Assembly (NCBI RefSeq): GCF_014764385.1
Contig: NZ_CP061714.1
Location: 2,108,001-2,172,000, forward strand
Length of the DNA: 64,000 bases
Source: Luteimonas sp. MC1825
Lineage (GTDB): Bacteria > Pseudomonadota > Gammaproteobacteria > Xanthomonadales > Xanthomonadaceae
Direction of reading: 5' to 3'
The notes below the pieces were generated by a model. It saw only the letters and a program-made list of their open reading frames with translations, made no database searches and was not told the DNA's origin. Below, piece after piece: positions 1-15,115 of this stretch (its first letter is position 1; the number at the start of each line of letters is the position of its first letter). The position numbers were made by a program, and so were the translations under genes.

Positions 1-1587
<1,587 letters not shown>

Positions 1588-1603
1588 TGCCCCGGCTGCG
1601 TCC

Positions 1604-5758
<4,155 letters not shown>

Positions 5759-5825
5759 GGGGCTACCGCCTTGGGCATCTGCGGGGCGCGCGTCCGCGCC
5801 CCTGGGGGAATCGAAGTGAATCGCC

Positions 5826-5953
5826 AGTTGGAAGTCGCTGGTATTGCCGGCACCAGCACGCCTTCTGCTGCTACTTCCAACTACCGACTCGATGTCGGGG
5901 TTTTTTACTTGCTACAACGGCCGAAGGCCGGGGGCTTTCGCCCCCAGCCCCGG
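5826..5953 (-). promoter_or_regulatory. Structured rplL-rpoB intergenic RNA (attenuator/processing region)
   Basis: In the 228-bp gap between rplL and rpoB the transcribed (minus) strand can form several stems. One is GGGGGC-GAAA-GCCCCC with a GNRA tetraloop (5930-5945). A competing CGGCC-GAA-GGCCG type hairpin lies at 5918-5930. A perfect 10-bp inverted repeat AGTTGGAAGT/ACTTCCAACT (5826-5835 and 5873-5882) encloses an inner GCTGGT/ACCAGC stem. In E. coli this gap carries a partial terminator and an RNase III site that lower rpoBC output relative to rplJL. The same role here is inferred from position and structure. Confidence 0.55.
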
Positions 5954-5986
5954 TGGTCGCCCATCACGCAGGCGACGCAACAACGC

Positions 5987-6358
5987 TTACTTGACTTCGA
6001 CCGTGGCGCCGGCCGTTTCCAGGTCCTTCTTGATCTTCGCGGCTTCGTCCTTCGAAGCGCTGTCCTTGACCACGCCACCGGCTTCGGTCAGGTCCTTCGC
6101 TTCCTTCAGGCCGAGGCCGGTGATCGCGCGGACCACCTTGATCACTTCGACCTTCTTCTCGCCGGGCGACTTGAGGGTCACGGTGAACTCGGTCTGCTCT
6201 TCGACCGGGGCGGCGGCGGCGGCCGGACCGGCGGCAGCCGCCACCGGGGCGGCGGCGGACACGCCGAACTTCTCTTCCATCGCCTTGACCAGCTCCATCA
6301 CCTCGATGAGGGTCTTGCTGCTGATCGCTTCGATGATCTGCTCGTTGGAAAGGGACAT
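5987..6358 (-). CDS. rplL: 50S ribosomal protein L7/L12
   Basis: Stalk protein L7/L12 of the large ribosomal subunit, 123 aa, which recruits translation GTPases. An N-terminal dimerisation domain ([20 protein letters not shown]) is followed by an Ala/Pro-rich hinge at about residues 34-52. The conserved C-terminal domain contains [20 protein letters not shown]. Length and architecture match the family. It lies 69 bp downstream of rplJ, as expected for the L10-L12 operon. Confidence 0.98.
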   Translation of the reverse strand: MSLSNEQIIEAISSKTLIEVMELVKAMEEKFGVSAAAPVAAAAGPAAAAAPVEEQTEFTVTLKSPGEKKVEVIKVVRAITGLGLKEAKDLTEAGGVVKDSASKDEAAKIKKDLETAGATVEVK

Positions 6359-6427
6359 CTCTATACCTCTGTTATCTAAGTTGGAAAACGTCTGGGGTCA
6401 GTTGTCGTGACCGAACGATTGGGTGCC

Positions 6428-6952
6428 TCAAGCCGCCTTTTGCTGGCCGACCGCGCTCGTGGCGCGGGCAACCTGCGTGGCCGGCTCGGCCAGTACGCGC
6501 ACCAGCATGGTGGCGGGCTGGACCATGACGCTGAGCAGCATCGACAGGGCCTGGTCGCGGGTGGGCAGTGCAGCCAGGACGTCCACGTGGGACCCCGGGT
6601 ACATCTGTCCGCCCATCGCCACCAGGCGCGGCTTCAGCTTGTCGTTCGCCTTGGCGAACTCCTTGATCAGGCGTCCTGCGGCGCCGGGGTCTTCCTGCGA
6701 GAAGGCAAACAGCAGCGGACCGGTCAGCTCGTCCTTGACGACGGCGTAATCGGTATCCTCCACCGCGCGCGAGACCAGCGTGTTCTTGGCAACTTTCAAG
6801 AACACGCCTTCCAGGCGCGCTTTCTTCCGCATGTTGGTCAATTGCTCGACCGTCAGACCCGCGTACTCCGCGGCAACCAGCGAGTGCGCCTTGGAGGCGA
6901 CCTCGGCCAGTTCGGCAACGACTTCCTTCTTCTGGTTCAGATTGAGAGCCAT
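6428..6952 (-). CDS. rplJ: 50S ribosomal protein L10
   Basis: Ribosomal stalk base protein L10, 174 aa, which anchors L7/L12 dimers. I chose the start at [15 protein letters not shown] because the ATG is preceded by a strong GGAGGAG sequence and the length then fits the family. The open frame continues upstream to 7201 but that part has no L10 homology. Typical L10 segments are visible ([34 protein letters not shown]). In E. coli the L10-L12 complex represses its own mRNA through the leader. A long leader is present here too. Confidence 0.97.
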   Translation of the reverse strand: MALNLNQKKEVVAELAEVASKAHSLVAAEYAGLTVEQLTNMRKKARLEGVFLKVAKNTLVSRAVEDTDYAVVKDELTGPLLFAFSQEDPGAAGRLIKEFAKANDKLKPRLVAMGGQMYPGSHVDVLAALPTRDQALSMLLSVMVQPATMLVRVLAEPATQVARATSAVGQQKAA

Positions 6953-7297
6953 TGCACTCCTCCGTACATCGAATTCCGTCCTGGCGAATCCTCGCCGGGA
7001 CGGTACTGGGGCGACGCCAGTCCCTTGGCGCCGGGAACGCCGCGAGCGGCGTTCCGGTGGTGGCCGTTTTCCAGCAGATCGTGAAGCATTGATCTTGAGG
7101 AGGGTCGGCAACCATCTGCGCAGGCCCGTCCCCGCTCGCGCGGTTCGAGGATTAAGCGCCCTGTGCGGGCAACGACGGCGATTCCATGCCAGTTCGAGCA
7201 TCCATGCCCGTCGTCATTGCCGCGCAGGCCGCGCCTGCGGTCTTTGACGGCTCCGCCCCGGGCCTGGGCCCTGGGCGACGCCCTCAAAACTTGCTGA
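6953..7297 (-). promoter_or_regulatory. rplA-rplJ intergenic leader (345 bp, no gene)
   Basis: No coding gene is seen in this stretch. It is where the autoregulatory L10 leader lies in relatives. The clearest structure is a perfect 9-bp stem GGAACGCCG/CGGCGTTCC closed by a 4-nt loop at 7034-7055, about 80 nt before rplJ. The ribosome binding site GGAGGAG lies at the rplJ end. I could not verify the kink-turn motif expected of the L10 leader family by eye. Confidence 0.45.
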
Positions 7298-7996
7298 TTA
7301 CTTGAGCGAGAGCGACGACGCGTCGACCGCGACGCCCGGGCCCATGGTGGAGCTCACCGAAATCTTCTGCAGGTACTGGCCCTTGGCGGTGGCCGGCTTG
7401 GCCTTCACCAGGTCGGCCAGCAGCGCCTGCAGGTTTTCCTTCAGGCGGTCCGCGTCGAAATCGGCCTTGCCGATGGTGCAGTGGATGATGCCGGCCTTGT
7501 CGGTGCGGTAGCGCACCTGGCCGCCCTTGGCGTTCTTCACGGCTTCGCCCGGATTCGGGGACACCGTGCCGACCTTGGGGTTGGGCATCAGGCCACGCGG
7601 ACCGAGCAGCGTGCCGAGCTTGCCGACCACGCGCATCGCATCCGGGGTGGCGATGACGACGTCATAGCTGAGGTCGCCCGCCTGCATCTTCTCGGCCAGG
7701 TCGTCCATGCCAACCGCGTCCGCACCGGCGGCCAGGGCTTCTTCGGCCTTGGCGCCCGCCGGGGCAAACACCGCCACGCGCACGCTCTTGCCGGTACCGC
7801 CCGGCAGCACGGTGGAACCGCGCACCTGCTGGTCCGACTTGCGCGCGTCCACGCCGAGGCGGACGGCAACGTCCACGGCCTCGACGAACTTGGACTTGCT
7901 GTTGTCCTTGACGATCTTCAGCGCTTCATCGATCGGGTAGATCTTGCCCGGGACGACTGCCGCCTTGGCCGCCTTCTGTCGCTTGGTCTCTGCCAT
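7298..7996 (-). CDS. rplA: 50S ribosomal protein L1
   Basis: L1 of the mobile ribosomal stalk, 232 aa, starting [20 protein letters not shown]. It has the RNA-binding domain I and the conserved [15 protein letters not shown] segment at about residues 125-140. The start lies only 4 bp after the rplK stop, so the pair is co-translated. In E. coli, L1 represses rplKA translation by binding the rplK leader. The same feedback is likely here but is not shown by the sequence alone. Confidence 0.98.
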   Translation of the reverse strand: MAETKRQKAAKAAVVPGKIYPIDEALKIVKDNSKSKFVEAVDVAVRLGVDARKSDQQVRGSTVLPGGTGKSVRVAVFAPAGAKAEEALAAGADAVGMDDLAEKMQAGDLSYDVVIATPDAMRVVGKLGTLLGPRGLMPNPKVGTVSPNPGEAVKNAKGGQVRYRTDKAGIIHCTIGKADFDADRLKENLQALLADLVKAKPATAKGQYLQKISVSSTMGPGVAVDASSLSLK

Positions 7997-8000
7997 GGTC

Positions 8001-8429
8001 TCAGCCCTCCACCGACAAGCCCATCGAACGGGCGGAGCCCGTGATGGTGCGTACTGCAGCTTCCAGATCGGCCGCCGTCAGGTCGGCTTCCTTCGCCTTG
8101 GCGATCTCTTCGATCTGCGCGCGGGTCACCTTGCCCACCTTCTCGGTGTTCGGGCGCTTGGAACCCGAGGTCACGCCCGCCGCCTTCTTGAGCAGCACGG
8201 CAGCCGGGGTGCTCTTGGTGATGAAGGTGAACGTGCGATCCGAGTACGCGGTGATGATCACGGGAGTCGGGAGACCCGGCTCGAGCTTCTGCGTGGCGGC
8301 ATTGAACGCCTTGCAGAATTCCATGATGTTCAGGCCGCGCTGGCCCAGGGCCGGGCCGACGGGCGGCGACGGATTCGCCTGGCCTGCCTTGACCTGCAGT
8401 TTGATGTAACCGACTACTTTCTTTGCCAT
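8001..8429 (-). CDS. rplK: 50S ribosomal protein L11
   Basis: L11 of the GTPase-associated centre, 142 aa, the same length as in E. coli. The start at [20 protein letters not shown] was chosen over a longer open frame (to 8528) because it begins the conserved domain and has GGAGAG upstream. The proline-rich N-terminal motif [20 protein letters not shown], which binds thiostrepton and release factors, is intact. Confidence 0.98.
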   Translation of the reverse strand: MAKKVVGYIKLQVKAGQANPSPPVGPALGQRGLNIMEFCKAFNAATQKLEPGLPTPVIITAYSDRTFTFITKSTPAAVLLKKAAGVTSGSKRPNTEKVGKVTRAQIEEIAKAKEADLTAADLEAAVRTITGSARSMGLSVEG

Positions 8430-8518
8430 GTTGCTCTCCGGGTGCGAACGCCGTTCAGGCTCCCCATCGGGCCGGGAATACGCACGCGTCCCGGCATCGC
8501 GTTGTCTGGTGCGCGAAA

Positions 8519-8564
8519 GGCCGCCCATCCGGCGGCCAGTGCGTTTGCCCGCCAGTGGCGGGCA
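8519..8564 (-). other. Two hairpins between nusG and rplK
   Basis: The rplK leader contains two perfect stems. TGCCCGCC/GGCGGGCA has a 3-nt loop (8546-8564). GGCCGCC/GGCGGCC has a 5-nt loop (8519-8537) and is followed on the minus strand by TTTCG. The second could be a weak terminator or attenuator after nusG. Either could belong to the leader that L1 is known to regulate in relatives. Assignment is uncertain. Confidence 0.4.
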
Positions 8565-8575
8565 GGAAGCCGCGT

Positions 8576-8584
8576 ACTATAGCA
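8576..8584 (-). promoter_or_regulatory. Extended -10 promoter candidate for rplKA
   Basis: On the minus strand TGC-TATAGT (8584 to 8576) is a good extended -10 element. It is 31 bp past the nusG stop and would give a leader of about 140 nt before rplK. The -35 position (TGTGCC, 17-bp spacing) is poor, which is tolerable with an extended -10. E. coli also has a separate promoter before rplK. Confidence 0.45.
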
Positions 8585-8614
8585 GCTTCCGGGGCGCCGG
8601 CACAGGGCCGGCGA

Positions 8615-9187
8615 TCAGGCCTTTTCGACCTGCCCGAACTCGAGCTCCACCGGGGTGGACCGGCCGAAGATCAGCACCGCCACGCGCAGGCGGCTCTTCT
8701 CGTAATTGACTTCCTCGACCACGCCATTGAAGTCGTTGAACGGGCCGTCGGTGACGCGGACCATCTGGCCGGCCTCGAACAGCACCTTCGGGCGCGGCTT
8801 CTCCACGCCTTCCTGGACGCGGGCGAGGATGGCATCGGCCTCGTCGTCGCGGATCGGCAGCGGGTTGGCGGCGGTTCCGCCGATGAAACCCATGACCTTG
8901 GGCGTTTCCTTCACCAGGTGCCAGCTCTCGCTGTCGATGCGCGGGATGCCGCCCTCGTCGTGGGTGGCGATCTGCACCAGCACGTAACCCGGGAAGAACT
9001 TGCGCTCGGAGCGGCGCTTCTGCCCGGCGCGCATCTCGATCACTTCCTCGGTGGGCACCATCACGTCGCCGAACTTGTCTTCCATCTCAAGGCGGGCAAT
9101 GCGGTCGCGCAGCGCCTGGGCCACCGCCTTCTCGAAGCCGGAATAGGCGTGGACCACGTACCAGCGCTTGATGACTTCGGTTTCCAT
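8615..9187 (-). CDS. nusG: Transcription elongation/antitermination factor NusG
   Basis: Spt5-family factor that binds RNA polymerase and links it to Rho or ribosomal S10. It is 190 aa. The NGN domain starts with [14 protein letters not shown]. The KOW domain lies near the C-terminus ([20 protein letters not shown]). It lies 19 bp after secE, in the standard secE-nusG-rplK order. Confidence 0.98.
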   Translation of the reverse strand: METEVIKRWYVVHAYSGFEKAVAQALRDRIARLEMEDKFGDVMVPTEEVIEMRAGQKRRSERKFFPGYVLVQIATHDEGGIPRIDSESWHLVKETPKVMGFIGGTAANPLPIRDDEADAILARVQEGVEKPRPKVLFEAGQMVRVTDGPFNDFNGVVEEVNYEKSRLRVAVLIFGRSTPVELEFGQVEKA

Positions 9188-9206
9188 ATGACTTAGACAG
9201 CCTTTA

Positions 9207-9590
9207 TCAATTGCCGAGCAGCAGGCGGATCACCCACTGGATGACCAGGTCGAAGCCGGCGAGCAGCAGGCTGATGATGACCACCACCAGCATGACCACC
9301 CACGTCATGCGCATGGCCTCCTGGCGCGTCGGCCAGACCACCTTGCGCAGCTCGAAGCGGGCCTCGGACAGGAACTCCCGCAACTGCAGGCCCTTGGCGC
9401 TGGTCAGGAACACCACCAGGCCGGAGGCGACGCCAGCGACAACCGCCAGCACGCGCAGCGGCGTGGGCCACTGCCCATCGAACCAATAGAACGCCACCAG
9501 ACCGGCGACAACCAGCAGTCCAGCTATGACGTACTTGGCCACATCGCCAGCCGAAGACTGGTTCCGCGAATGATCGACCCTGCTGTTCAA
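9207..9590 (-). CDS. secE: Preprotein translocase subunit SecE (probable TTG start)
   Basis: Essential membrane subunit of the SecYEG channel. I place the start at a TTG ([15 protein letters not shown]), giving 127 aa, with a GAGGG sequence about 10 nt upstream. The only ATG in frame lies inside tRNA-Trp and would give an implausible N-terminus. Three membrane segments are visible (about residues 18-38, 45-63 and 93-120). The conserved cytoplasmic motif [14 protein letters not shown] follows the second. It heads the secE-nusG pair 24 bp after tRNA-Trp. Confidence 0.93.
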   Translation of the reverse strand: MNSRVDHSRNQSSAGDVAKYVIAGLLVVAGLVAFYWFDGQWPTPLRVLAVVAGVASGLVVFLTSAKGLQLREFLSEARFELRKVVWPTRQEAMRMTWVVMLVVVIISLLLAGFDLVIQWVIRLLLGN

Positions 9591-9614
9591 GTCGTTACTG
9601 CCCTCGTTGCGGCA

Positions 9615-9690
<76 letters not shown>

Positions 9691-9760
9691 GTAAATCGAA
9701 AAATTGGCCTTCCTGAGACGCCAACGGCGAGCCGTTACCGACTCGCCCCGGCACGTACCA

Positions 9761-9778
9761 CGGCGGCCTTGGCCGCCG
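9761..9778 (-). terminator. Hairpin after tuf
   Basis: A self-complementary CGGCGGCC-AA-GGCCGCCG sequence begins 9 bp after the tuf stop and can fold into a strong stem. There is no adjacent U-run, so it may only slow or protect transcripts between tuf and tRNA-Trp and not terminate fully. Confidence 0.35.
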
Positions 9779-9786
9779 GGATACGA

Positions 9787-10977
<1,191 letters not shown>

Positions 10978-11037
10978 GATTGCGTATCTCGCTGAACTGT
11001 TGGATGGAGTGCCGCGCGGTGGCCGCGGCCTTGAACA

Positions 11038-11113
11038 TGGTGCTCACGAATGGAATCGAACCATCGACCTCCTCCTTACCAAGGAGGTGCTCTACCGACT
11101 GAGCTACGTGAGC
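11038..11113 (-). tRNA. tRNA-Thr (GGT anticodon)
   Basis: A 76-nt cloverleaf. The acceptor stem is GCTCACG/CGTGAGC, the anticodon stem-loop is CCTCC-TTGGTAA-GGAGG (anticodon GGT), the T-loop is GTTCGATTC, and the 3' CCA is encoded. It is third of three tRNA genes in front of tuf and probably co-transcribed with it. Confidence 0.97.
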
Positions 11114-11157
11114 GTAAATTGTGTCCTGGCGCCTGGAGTGCAATGGCAGGCCCGCGA

Positions 11158-11231
11158 TGGAGCGGGAGACGGGAATCGAACCCGCACCATCAGCTTGGAA
11201 GGCTGAGGTTCTACCGTTGAACTACTCCCGC
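11158..11231 (-). tRNA. tRNA-Gly (TCC anticodon)
   Basis: A 74-nt cloverleaf. The acceptor stem is GCGGGAG/CTCCCGC, the anticodon loop is CTTCCAA (anticodon TCC), and the 3' CCA is encoded. It lies between tRNA-Tyr and tRNA-Thr in the tufB-type operon. Confidence 0.97.
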
Positions 11232-11246
11232 GCCGGGAACCGCACT

Positions 11247-11332
11247 TGGTGGAGGGAGGTGGATTCGAACCACCGAAGGCGTAAGCCAGCAGATTTACAG
11301 TCTGCCCCCGTTGGCCGCTTGGGTATCCCTCC
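11247..11332 (-). tRNA. tRNA-Tyr (GTA anticodon)
   Basis: An 86-nt class II tRNA with a long variable arm. The acceptor stem is GGAGGGA/TCCCTCC, the anticodon loop is CTGTAAA (anticodon GTA), and the 3' CCA is encoded. It is the first gene of the tRNA-tuf operon, 26 nt or so past the predicted transcription start. Confidence 0.97.
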
Positions 11333-11364
11333 GGCAAGTAATGAACCGGTGAAAACAGCCCGCG

Positions 11365-11393
11365 ATTTTGACGCCCCCCACTCCTGCTGTCAA
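11365..11393 (-). promoter_or_regulatory. Sigma70 promoter of the tRNA-tuf operon
   Basis: On the minus strand the -35 TTGACA (11393-11388) is a perfect consensus. A 17-bp spacer separates it from -10 CAAAAT (11370-11365). The discriminator that follows is CGCGGGC, a GC-rich sequence typical of promoters under stringent (ppGpp/DksA) control. Position, just upstream of tRNA-Tyr, fits a stable-RNA promoter. Confidence 0.85.
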
Positions 11394-11444
11394 CGCCTGT
11401 GCGCGTTTTCCCGCAACAAGAATAGCCGAAGCCGCCTTTCGCGG

Positions 11445-12536
11445 TCAGACGTTGAAGCGGAAATGCAGCACGTCGCCTTCGCGGACGCGGTATTCCTTGC
11501 CTTCCAGGCGCAGGCGGCCGGCCTCGCGGGCCCCGGCTTCGCCCTTGTACTTGATGAAGTCGTCGTAGCCGATGGTCTCGGCGCGGATGAACCCCTTCTC
11601 GAAATCGGTGTGGATGACCGCGGCGGCCTGCGGGGCAGTCGAGCCACCCTTCACGGTCCAGGCGCGCACTTCCTTGACGCCCGCGGTGAAGTAGGTCTGC
11701 AGGCCCAGCAGCGTGTACGCCGCGCGGATCACGCGGTTCAGGCCCGGCTCCTCGAGCCCCAGGTCGGTGAGGAACGCATCGCGGTCCTCGTCCTCGAGCT
11801 GCGACAGCTCCTCCTCGATCGCCGCCGAGACCGGCACCACCTCGGCACCCTCCCCGGCCGCGCGCGCGCGCACCGCATCCAGGTGGTGGTTGTCGGTAAA
11901 GCCGTCCTCGAGCACGTTGGCCACGTACATCACCGGCTTGAGCGTCAGCAGGAACAGATCGCGTACGGCAGCGTGGTCATCCTCGGACAGGTCCAGCGCG
12001 CGTGCCGGCTTGCCGCTGTCGAGCGCCTCGCGCACCCGCGCCAGCACCTCGACGCGCACCTTGGCGTCCTTGTCACCGGTCTTGGCCGAGCGCTCGGCCC
12101 GCTGCAGGGCCTTTTCCACCGATTCCAGGTCGGCCAGCGCCAGCTCGGTGTCGATGGTCTCGATGTCGGCGATCGGGTCCACCTTGTTGTTGACGTGGAT
12201 GACGTCCGTGTTCTCGAAGCAGCGCACCACGTGGCAGATCGCGTCGACCTCGCGGATGTGCGCCAGGAACTTGTTGCCCAGGCCCTCGCCGCTGGCCGCG
12301 CCCGCCACCAGGCCCGCGATGTCGACGAACTCGACCGCGGTCGGAATGCACTTCTGCGGCTTGACGATCTCCGACAACGCATTCAGGCGCGGATCCGGCA
12401 CCGGCACCACGCCGACGTTGGGCTCGATGGTGCAGAACGGAAAATTGGCCGCGGCGATACCCGCCTTGGTCAGCGCATTGAACAGGGTCGACTTGCCGAC
12501 GTTGGGCAGGCCGACGATGCCGCATTTGATGCCCAT
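11445..12536 (-). CDS. ychF: Redox-regulated ATPase YchF (Obg-family)
   Basis: P-loop ATPase of the Obg/OLA1 family that associates with ribosomes, 363 aa. The start [20 protein letters not shown] is chosen because the G1 P-loop lies at residues 8-15; the open frame extends 20 codons further but without homology. [12 protein letters not shown] (switch) and [11 protein letters not shown] (G3) are present. The C-terminal TGS domain ends with the typical [15 protein letters not shown]. pth lies directly upstream, the common pth-ychF pairing. Confidence 0.97.
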   Translation of the reverse strand: MGIKCGIVGLPNVGKSTLFNALTKAGIAAANFPFCTIEPNVGVVPVPDPRLNALSEIVKPQKCIPTAVEFVDIAGLVAGAASGEGLGNKFLAHIREVDAICHVVRCFENTDVIHVNNKVDPIADIETIDTELALADLESVEKALQRAERSAKTGDKDAKVRVEVLARVREALDSGKPARALDLSEDDHAAVRDLFLLTLKPVMYVANVLEDGFTDNHHLDAVRARAAGEGAEVVPVSAAIEEELSQLEDEDRDAFLTDLGLEEPGLNRVIRAAYTLLGLQTYFTAGVKEVRAWTVKGGSTAPQAAAVIHTDFEKGFIRAETIGYDDFIKYKGEAGAREAGRLRLEGKEYRVREGDVLHFRFNV

Positions 12537-12628
12537 GGGTCCGGGACTCGTGAAACGGGAGGCGGGAGCCGTCGGATGGCCCGGCGGCTCCCGCATCGCG
12601 TCTCGGCAATGCGCCTTGTGGCCGGCCG

Positions 12629-13225
12629 TCAGCCGTCCGCGCCTGCCGGCGCCGCGGTATGCAGCCGCTTCATGGCTTCGTTGACATCGCCGGCGACCGC
12701 CAGCGGCAGCACGTCGATGGCGTCGTCGAGCGCGCGTTCGATGAGGATATCGTCGACCGCGGTGGCGCGGCCCAGGACCCAGCCGGTCACGCGGTCCTTG
12801 TGGCCGGGGTGGCCGATGCCGATGCGCAGGCGGTGGAACCGTCCGTGCCCGAGCAGGCGCATGGTGTCGCGCAGCCCGTTCTGGCCGCCGTGGCCGCCAT
12901 CGAACTTCAGCCGCGCGGTGCCCGGCGGCAGGTCCAGCTCATCGTGCGCCAGCAGCGCCTGCTCCGGCTCGATCTTCCAGAACTGCAGCGCGGCCAGTAC
13001 CGACTTGCCACTCAGGTTCATGAAGGTGGCGGGCTTCAGCAGCCACACGTCGCGGCCGCCGACCTGCACCCTGGCGGTCTCGCCAAAGAGCTTGCCGTCG
13101 ACCCTGAAGCGCTCGCCGGCCCGCCCGGCGAGCCGGTCGACAAGACGGAACCCGGCATTGTGCCGGTCCCGCGCATGCTCCGGGCCGGGGTTGCCCAGCC
13201 CGACGATGAGTCGAAGCCCGTCCAT
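12629..13225 (-). CDS. pth: Peptidyl-tRNA hydrolase
   Basis: Releases tRNA from stalled peptidyl-tRNA. It is 198 aa from the ATG at [16 protein letters not shown]; a GTG five codons upstream is a less likely start. Catalytic and substrate residues are intact: His22 in RHNAG, Asn in FMNLSGKSV, Asp in HDELDLPPG and Asn in [11 protein letters not shown]. It follows rplY in the rplY-pth-ychF series. Confidence 0.97.
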   Translation of the reverse strand: MDGLRLIVGLGNPGPEHARDRHNAGFRLVDRLAGRAGERFRVDGKLFGETARVQVGGRDVWLLKPATFMNLSGKSVLAALQFWKIEPEQALLAHDELDLPPGTARLKFDGGHGGQNGLRDTMRLLGHGRFHRLRIGIGHPGHKDRVTGWVLGRATAVDDILIERALDDAIDVLPLAVAGDVNEAMKRLHTAAPAGADG

Positions 13226-13276
13226 CGCGGGGCCGCCCACCGGCGCACCCGCAAGGGCTGCGCCGGTGGAGCGGGG

Positions 13277-13927
13277 TCAGCCTTCCTTGCCCGGCAGTTC
13301 CTGCTTGGCGGCGGGAACCTCGGCGGTCGGCTCGACGTCGGCTTCCACTTCCTCGCGGACGTGGCGTGCGACGGCGACGGCCGGGTTATGGCCTTCGTCG
13401 ATCTTCTGCGCGGGCGTGACGCCCTCGGGGAACGTGACGTCCGACAGGTGCACGGTGTCGCCGACCTCCATGCTGGCCAGGTCGACCTCGATGAACTCGG
13501 GGAGCTTGCCCGGCAGGCAGCTGACTTCGATCTCGTTGAGTTCCTGGGTCAGCACCACGCCCGCGGTCTTGCCGGCCACCGAGGTGTCGGCGTTGATCAG
13601 GTGCAGCGGCACGTTGAAGCGGATCGCCTCGTTCTCGTTCACGCGCTGGAAGTCGATGTGCATGATCTGCTGCTTGAACGGGTGGCGCTGCATGTCACGC
13701 AACAGCACGCGCTCGACCTTGCCGTCGACCTCGAGGTCGAGGATCGACGAGTAGAACCAGTCGTGCTGGCTGGCAACCCAGGTCTTTTCCTGCTGGAGCT
13801 GGATGCTCCGCGGGGCGGCATCGCCGCCGTAGATGATGGCCGGCAGGCTGCCCGCGCGACGCAGGCGGCGGCTCGCACCCTTCCCCTCGTCCTTGCGGCC
13901 GGTTGCCGAAATCGTGTGCTGTGTCAT
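13277..13927 (-). CDS. rplY: 50S ribosomal protein L25/general stress protein Ctc (long form)
   Basis: 5S rRNA-binding protein L25, 216 aa, the long TL5/CTC form with a C-terminal beta domain. The enterobacterial version is short (94 aa). The start MTQHTISATGRKDEGKGASR begins the L25 domain; an upstream GTG would add 28 residues without homology. The C-terminal tail is acidic and Ala/Pro-rich. It lies between prs and pth. Confidence 0.95.
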   Translation of the reverse strand: MTQHTISATGRKDEGKGASRRLRRAGSLPAIIYGGDAAPRSIQLQQEKTWVASQHDWFYSSILDLEVDGKVERVLLRDMQRHPFKQQIMHIDFQRVNENEAIRFNVPLHLINADTSVAGKTAGVVLTQELNEIEVSCLPGKLPEFIEVDLASMEVGDTVHLSDVTFPEGVTPAQKIDEGHNPAVAVARHVREEVEADVEPTAEVPAAKQELPGKEG

Positions 13928-14038
13928 TGGATGTCTACTCGTTTGCATGGTTGGCCCGCCTCGCGGCGGAAATGTTGACTCCCCCGCGACCAGGGGAGCC
14001 GGTTGGAACACGACCGGGGCCGGGGCGGCAGTGCCGCC

Positions 14039-15001
14039 TCAGTCCACGTAGAGGGAACTCACCGACTCGCCGAAGGCGATGCGGCGGATGGTCTCGGCCA
14101 GCAGCTCGGCCACGCTGAGCTGGCGGATGCGCCCACAGCCGCGGGCGGCATCGGAAAGCGGAATGGTATCAGTGACCACCAGCTCGTCGAGCTGGGACCG
14201 GTTCAGGTTGTCGATCGCCGCCCCCGAGAGCACCGGATGCGTGCAGTACGCGACCACCTTGGTGGCGCCCTGCGCCTTCAGCGCGGCGGCGGCGGCGCAC
14301 AGGGTGCCCGCGGTGTCGACGATGTCGTCCACCAGCACGCAGGTCTTGCCCTGCACGTCGCCGATGATGTTCATCACCGTGGCGACGTTGGCCTTCGGAC
14401 GGCGCTTGTCGATGATCGCGAGATCCGCGTCATCGAGGCGCTTGGCCAGCGCGCGGGCACGCACCACGCCGCCGACGTCGGGGCTGACCACCACCATGTT
14501 GTCGGTGCCGTGCGCGCGCCAGATGTCGGCCAGCAGCAGCGGCGAGGCATAGACGTTGTCGACCGGGATGTCGAAGAAGCCCTGGATCTGGTCGGCGTGC
14601 AGGTCGATCGTGAGCAGGCCGTCGGCACCCGCCACGGTGAACATCTTGGCGGCGAGCTTGGCGGTGATCGGCACCCGCGAGGAGCGCATGCGGCGGTCCT
14701 GGCGCGCGTAGCCGAAGTACGGCACCACGGCGGTGATGCTGGCGGTGGATGCGCGCTTGAGCGCGTCGATCAGCGCCATCAGCTCCATGAAGTGCTCGGC
14801 GGTCGGGGCGCAGGTGGACTGCACCACGAACACGTCCTGGCGGCGCACGTTTTCCTCGATCTCGACCTGCACCTCGCCATCCGAGAAGGTCGACACCAGG
14901 GCCTTGCCCGGACGCACCCCGAGCTCGCGGCACACGGCCTGGGCGAGCGGGCGGTTGGCATTGCCTGAGAAGATCAGCAGGTTGCCATCTTCCTTTTTCA
15001 C
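14039..15001 (-). CDS. prs: Ribose-phosphate pyrophosphokinase (PRPP synthetase)
   Basis: Makes PRPP from ribose 5-phosphate and ATP for nucleotide, His and Trp synthesis. It is 320 aa. The start is a GTG (GTG AAA AAG GAA) with CGGAG 8-9 nt upstream. The ORF extends upstream through the tRNA-Gln gene but this part is not homologous. Motifs: ATP-binding [32 protein letters not shown], and the PRPP loop [13 protein letters not shown]. The stop is followed by GGCGGC-ACT-GCCGCC, a possible small hairpin. Confidence 0.97.
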   Translation of the reverse strand: MKKEDGNLLIFSGNANRPLAQAVCRELGVRPGKALVSTFSDGEVQVEIEENVRRQDVFVVQSTCAPTAEHFMELMALIDALKRASTASITAVVPYFGYARQDRRMRSSRVPITAKLAAKMFTVAGADGLLTIDLHADQIQGFFDIPVDNVYASPLLLADIWRAHGTDNMVVVSPDVGGVVRARALAKRLDDADLAIIDKRRPKANVATVMNIIGDVQGKTCVLVDDIVDTAGTLCAAAAALKAQGATKVVAYCTHPVLSGAAIDNLNRSQLDELVVTDTIPLSDAARGCGRIRQLSVAELLAETIRRIAFGESVSSLYVD

Positions 15002-15038
15002 GGGACGTCTCCGCTGCACGCTGGTTTCGACTGGGGAA

Positions 15039-15115
15039 TGGCAGGGGCGGTAGGATTCGAACCTACGAATGCCAGGATCAAAACCTGGTGCCTTGGGCCT
15101 CTTGGCGACGCCCCT
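15039..15115 (-). tRNA. tRNA-Gln (TTG anticodon)
   Basis: A 77-nt cloverleaf. The acceptor stem is AGGGGCG/CGCCCCT, the anticodon stem-loop is CCAGG-TTTTGAT-CCTGG (anticodon TTG), the T-loop is GTTCGAATC, and the 3' CCA is encoded. It lies between ispE and prs, and its first 38 nt are also the last codons of the ispE reading frame. Confidence 0.97.
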
